A stretch of DNA of 8,712 nt from Clostridia bacterium (lineage in GTDB: Bacteria; Bacillota_A; Clostridia; Christensenellales; Aristaeellaceae): positions 1 to 8,712 of the forward strand of contig BNUH01000108.1 of the NCBI GenBank assembly GCA_025997215.1, read 5' to 3'. Each line of letters starts with the position of its first letter. The first letter of the stretch is position 1. A program made the translations under genes and the position numbers. The notes under the pieces were generated by a model, which saw only the letters and a list, made by a program, of their open reading frames with translations, did no database searches and was not told the DNA's origin. Shown here piece after piece: positions 7,648 to 8,712 of the stretch.

Positions 7648-7848
7648 CTACGCCTCCTCTGTATCATCTATCCGCAAATCGATATCATTGTTCTTATCAG
7701 GATGCTCGCGCTGCAGTAGTTCGCGGATAGCACGTATAGCAAGGTAGTTGATTGAGCACTTATCGTTGTCAGCAGCAGCCCTTGCCCATACATGCAGATC
7801 CTTTGGCAGCCGTTGCGTGAATCTGACACTCTTGTCATGCATCTGCAT
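7648..7848 (-). CDS. ribbon-helix-helix (Arc-type) DNA-binding protein, leftward
   Basis: A small protein of about 66 residues starting MQMHDKSVRFTQRLPKDLHV. The beta strand KSVRFTQRLP, helix A KDLHVWARAAADNDK and helix B SINYLAIRAIRELLQ follow the Arc/CopG ribbon-helix-helix plan; the tail (NNDIDLRIDDTEEA) is acidic. The frame extends back to a TTG at 7875, but that codon overlaps the -10 box of the only good promoter (7874-7879), so a start at ATG 7848 (or ATG 7842) is preferred. Ribosome binding upstream of it is weak (AGGAAAG, ~17 bases away). It probably binds the half-sites around its own promoter and that of the divergent gene; this is inferred from the sites and the fold. Confidence 0.7.
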   Translation of the reverse strand: MQMHDKSVRFTQRLPKDLHVWARAAADNDKCSINYLAIRAIRELLQREHPDKNNDIDLRIDDTEEA

Positions 7849-7873
7849 AATCTTGACACCATCTTTCCTGACC

Positions 7874-7902
7874 AATATACCACAGCGTCAATATGGTGTC
7901 AA
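7874..7902 (-). promoter_or_regulatory. leftward promoter of the RHH-sigma-like operon
   Basis: On the minus strand: TTGACA (7902-7897), 17-base spacer, TATATT (7879-7874); a near-consensus sigma-A promoter. Its -35 box shares bases with the half-site TGGTGTCA at 7894-7901, so a bound repressor would block it. Expected transcription start is around 7867. Confidence 0.7.
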
Positions 7903-7911
7903 TAGTCATAA

Positions 7912-7940
7912 TTGATTTTTCTTGCATATGGTGTTATAAT
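7912..7940 (+). promoter_or_regulatory. rightward promoter of the second RHH gene
   Basis: TTGATT (7912-7917), 17-base spacer, perfect TATAAT (7935-7940). The -10 box lies between two inverted half-sites (7929-7936 and 7940-7947), a classic repressor position. The leader then carries AGGAGG at 7955-7960. Confidence 0.7.
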
Positions 7941-7965
7941 GACACCACACGCGTAGGAGGTAGGT

Positions 7966-8151
7966 ATGGCAAAGTCGGATATTTGGACACCGGATAACGC
8001 AACCCGATTTACCATGCGTATCTCCACCTCGCTGCTGGATCAGATCAAAGCCAGTGCAGCGAAGAACAAACGCTCGACCGCGAAGGAGATAGAGTACATT
8101 CTAGAGGCCTTCTACGGGGAGCACAGCCAGATCAATGTGCCAGAGGGGTAA
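7966..8151 (+). CDS. ribbon-helix-helix (Arc-type) DNA-binding protein, rightward
   Basis: A 61-residue protein starting MAKSDIWTPDNATRFTMRIS. Residues ~13-19 (RFTMRIS) form the beta strand, ~20-33 (TSLLDQIKASAAKN) helix A and ~36-49 (STAKEIEYILEAFY) helix B of an Arc-like fold. The start is clear: AGGAGG (7955-7960) five bases upstream, behind a strong promoter. It is divergent from a second RHH gene, and both promoters share the same half-sites, so the pair may act as mutual or shared repressors. The stop is only nine bases before the left arm of the inverted repeat at 8161; the small basic gene at 8239 is probably co-transcribed. Confidence 0.75.
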   Translation: MAKSDIWTPDNATRFTMRISTSLLDQIKASAAKNKRSTAKEIEYILEAFYGEHSQINVPEG

Positions 8152-8160
8152 CTTTGCTCT

Positions 8161-8400
8161 GCGCCTTGTGATCGAGGCTCCTGGGATATCGCCGGAATAA
8201 TCACCAACTTCTGATAAGCGGCGGAAGGAGGTGAGAGCATGGCGAAGACTACTAAGCGCGTGCGCGTCAGCGTAAAAGTCGAAAGGCGTGGCAGTTCGTA
8301 TGTGGCAACCACGAAGGTTACCAATGGCAATACCACAAAGACGACCACCAAGCGCGTAGGCTAAATGCGCAGCATCCTGGGAGCCTCGATCACAAGGCGC
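8161..8400. repeat. 240-bp unit bounded by 27-bp inverted repeats
   Basis: The left arm 8161-8187 and right arm 8374-8400 are inverted copies, identical at 25 of 27 positions (the outer 21 are perfect). The two mismatches (8082-8083 are not involved; they are 8182-8183 against 8078-type positions 8378-8379) become G-U and U-G pairs in RNA, so all 27 positions can pair. The 186-bp interior holds a strong ribosome binding site and the gene at 8239-8364. No target-site duplication is evident just outside the arms. Possible readings: an mRNA stem that encloses the gene, a small mobile cassette with terminal inverted repeats, or an invertible segment. No recombinase or transposase is in the window. 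Confidence 0.85.
8239..8364 (+). CDS. 41-residue very basic Thr-rich small protein, unknown family
   Basis: ATG 8239 follows an almost ideal AAGGAGGTGA (8225-8234) by four bases, one of the strongest translation signals in the window; the frame ends at TAA 8362-8364. It begins MAKTTKRVRVSVKVERRG and ends TTKTTTKRVG. It has ten Thr, six Lys and five Arg, with only one acidic residue. The alternating pattern RVRVSVKV suggests beta strands; the charge suggests nucleic-acid or ribosome binding, but I recognise no family and no function should be assumed. It lies wholly inside the inverted-repeat unit 8161-8400 and probably shares the rightward RHH transcript. The start codon context and codon-like composition make it likely to be real despite its size. 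Confidence 0.6.
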   Translation: MAKTTKRVRVSVKVERRGSSYVATTKVTNGNTTKTTTKRVG

Positions 8401-8418
8401 TGGAGTTTGTTACTTTCT

Positions 8419-8443
8419 GCGCCATCATGGCGTATTCTTTTTT
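8419..8443 (+). terminator. intrinsic terminator of the rightward operon
   Basis: CGCCA-TCA-TGGCG (8420-8432) is a compact GC-rich hairpin followed by TATTCTTTTTT (8433-8443). The position, 55 bp after the small basic gene and just beyond the right inverted-repeat arm, fits the end of the rightward transcript. The stem is only five pairs, so efficiency may be modest. The remaining stretch to 8539 shows nothing I can name. Confidence 0.6.
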
Positions 8444-8539
8444 GGTTCCCTATTCACTTATCAAGCTGCCGCGCCCCACGATGGAGCAATGCCATTTCTA
8501 CCAGAAACCCATCACGGAACCATCAATGACACTCCACGT

Positions 8540-8712
8540 CTAAGAAGCAGCCTTATAGCATACCCGCCACATCTCATCCACCGTTAGGCTGAACAGTTCG
8601 CGTATCGCCTCGGATGTTTTGGGCGACGGGTTGCATAGGCCGTTCTCGTAATTGGCAATAGCCCGCTGCGAAACGCCTATGATCTCGCCTAGCTCTTTCT
8701 GGGTAAGTTTTT
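8540..8712 (-). CDS. XRE-family helix-turn-helix regulator (N-terminus beyond window)
   Basis: The reverse strand is open from the right edge to TAG at 8542-8540, giving 56 visible residues. KLTQKELGEIIGVSQRAIAN followed by YENGLCNPSPK is the canonical Cro/C1-type helix-turn-helix: helix 2 TQKELGEIIG, recognition helix SQRAIANYENG, then the P-x-x-xxxxIxxLFxxxVDEM pattern of helices 4-5. It ends soon after (WRVCYKAAS), so it is a single-domain regulator of perhaps 65-75 residues, such as those controlling prophages or integrative elements. It converges on the rightward operon; there is no clear terminator on its own side. Confidence 0.85.
   Translation of the reverse strand, partial: KLTQKELGEIIGVSQRAIANYENGLCNPSPKTSEAIRELFSLTVDEMWRVCYKAAS

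Larger units (their letters stand above)
7854..7947. promoter_or_regulatory. four-half-site operator between the divergent RHH genes
   Basis: TGACACCA at 7854-7861, TGGTGTCA at 7894-7901, TGGTGTTA at 7929-7936 and TGACACCA at 7940-7947: one 8-base word in both orientations, three copies perfect and one with a single change. The last two form an inverted pair one helical turn apart, with the -10 box of the rightward promoter between them. The second overlaps the -35 box of the leftward promoter, and the first lies in its 5' untranslated leader. This arrangement fits repression of both promoters by an Arc-type protein binding as paired dimers. Confidence 0.65.

Noticed and set aside
7648..7875. 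TTG 7875 as the start of the leftward RHH gene
   Set aside because: It overlaps the -10 box of the only good promoter, so it would not be in the message; ATG 7848 fits the RHH domain.
8112..8351. 79-codon minus-strand frame across the inverted-repeat unit
   Set aside because: It starts at TTG without a ribosome binding site, and its VVVFVVLP stretch is the reverse complement of the Thr/Lys-rich coding sequence.
8161..8400. Retron-type non-coding RNA suggested by inverted repeats flanking a unit
   Set aside because: No reverse transcriptase is present in the window and the interior is a convincing coding sequence.

Overview
The window reads as an accessory or mobile region of a Gram-positive-type bacterium. 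Shine-Dalgarno sequences are strong (AGGAGG) and promoters are of the TTGACA/TATAAT kind. Phd/YefM, Arc-type ribbon-helix-helix and phage sigma-like proteins are all common in mobile DNA of Clostridia and Coriobacteriia. No marker gene fixes the taxon. Base composition is patchy: the first ~80 bp are GC-rich (40 of the first 60 bases), ~80-6590 is clearly more AT-rich, and 6590-8712 is intermediate.

Left block (1-6350, plus strand): two tandem STAND-type NTPase genes of the kind seen in bacterial NLR-like, Avs-like defence loci. The first (open from the window edge to 3723) keeps the end of the NTPase core, a winged-helix region and about 1000 residues of TPR-like repeats. It has no visible P-loop, and its Walker B-like motif lies in another frame. 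The second (3757-6350) has an intact P-loop core and a C-terminal helical repeat array, but it is cut into two ORFs by a one-base shift at a run of five T near 5014; one extra T would give a continuous protein of about 864 residues. A bidirectional terminator-like hairpin (6503-6533) closes the block.

Middle block (6572-7005, minus strand): a promoter, an intact Phd/YefM antitoxin, and an overlapping RelE/ParE-type toxin that stops after 45 codons. The toxin is cut off where the AT-rich DNA begins, so this looks like the right boundary of the inserted STAND island.

Right block (7229-8712): a regulatory module of prophage or integrative-element character. Two small ribbon-helix-helix proteins are transcribed divergently from a 93-bp region with two near-consensus promoters and four TGACACCA/TGGTGTCA half-sites placed on the promoter elements. 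The leftward transcript continues into a phage sigma-like helix-turn-helix protein. The rightward transcript continues into a 41-residue, very basic Thr-rich protein with an ideal ribosome binding site; that gene sits inside a 240-bp unit bounded by 27-bp inverted repeats. An XRE-family regulator enters from the right edge on the minus strand.

The two most unusual features are the inverted-repeat-bracketed small gene (8161-8400) and the tandem, apparently damaged STAND pair inserted beside a truncated toxin-antitoxin operon.
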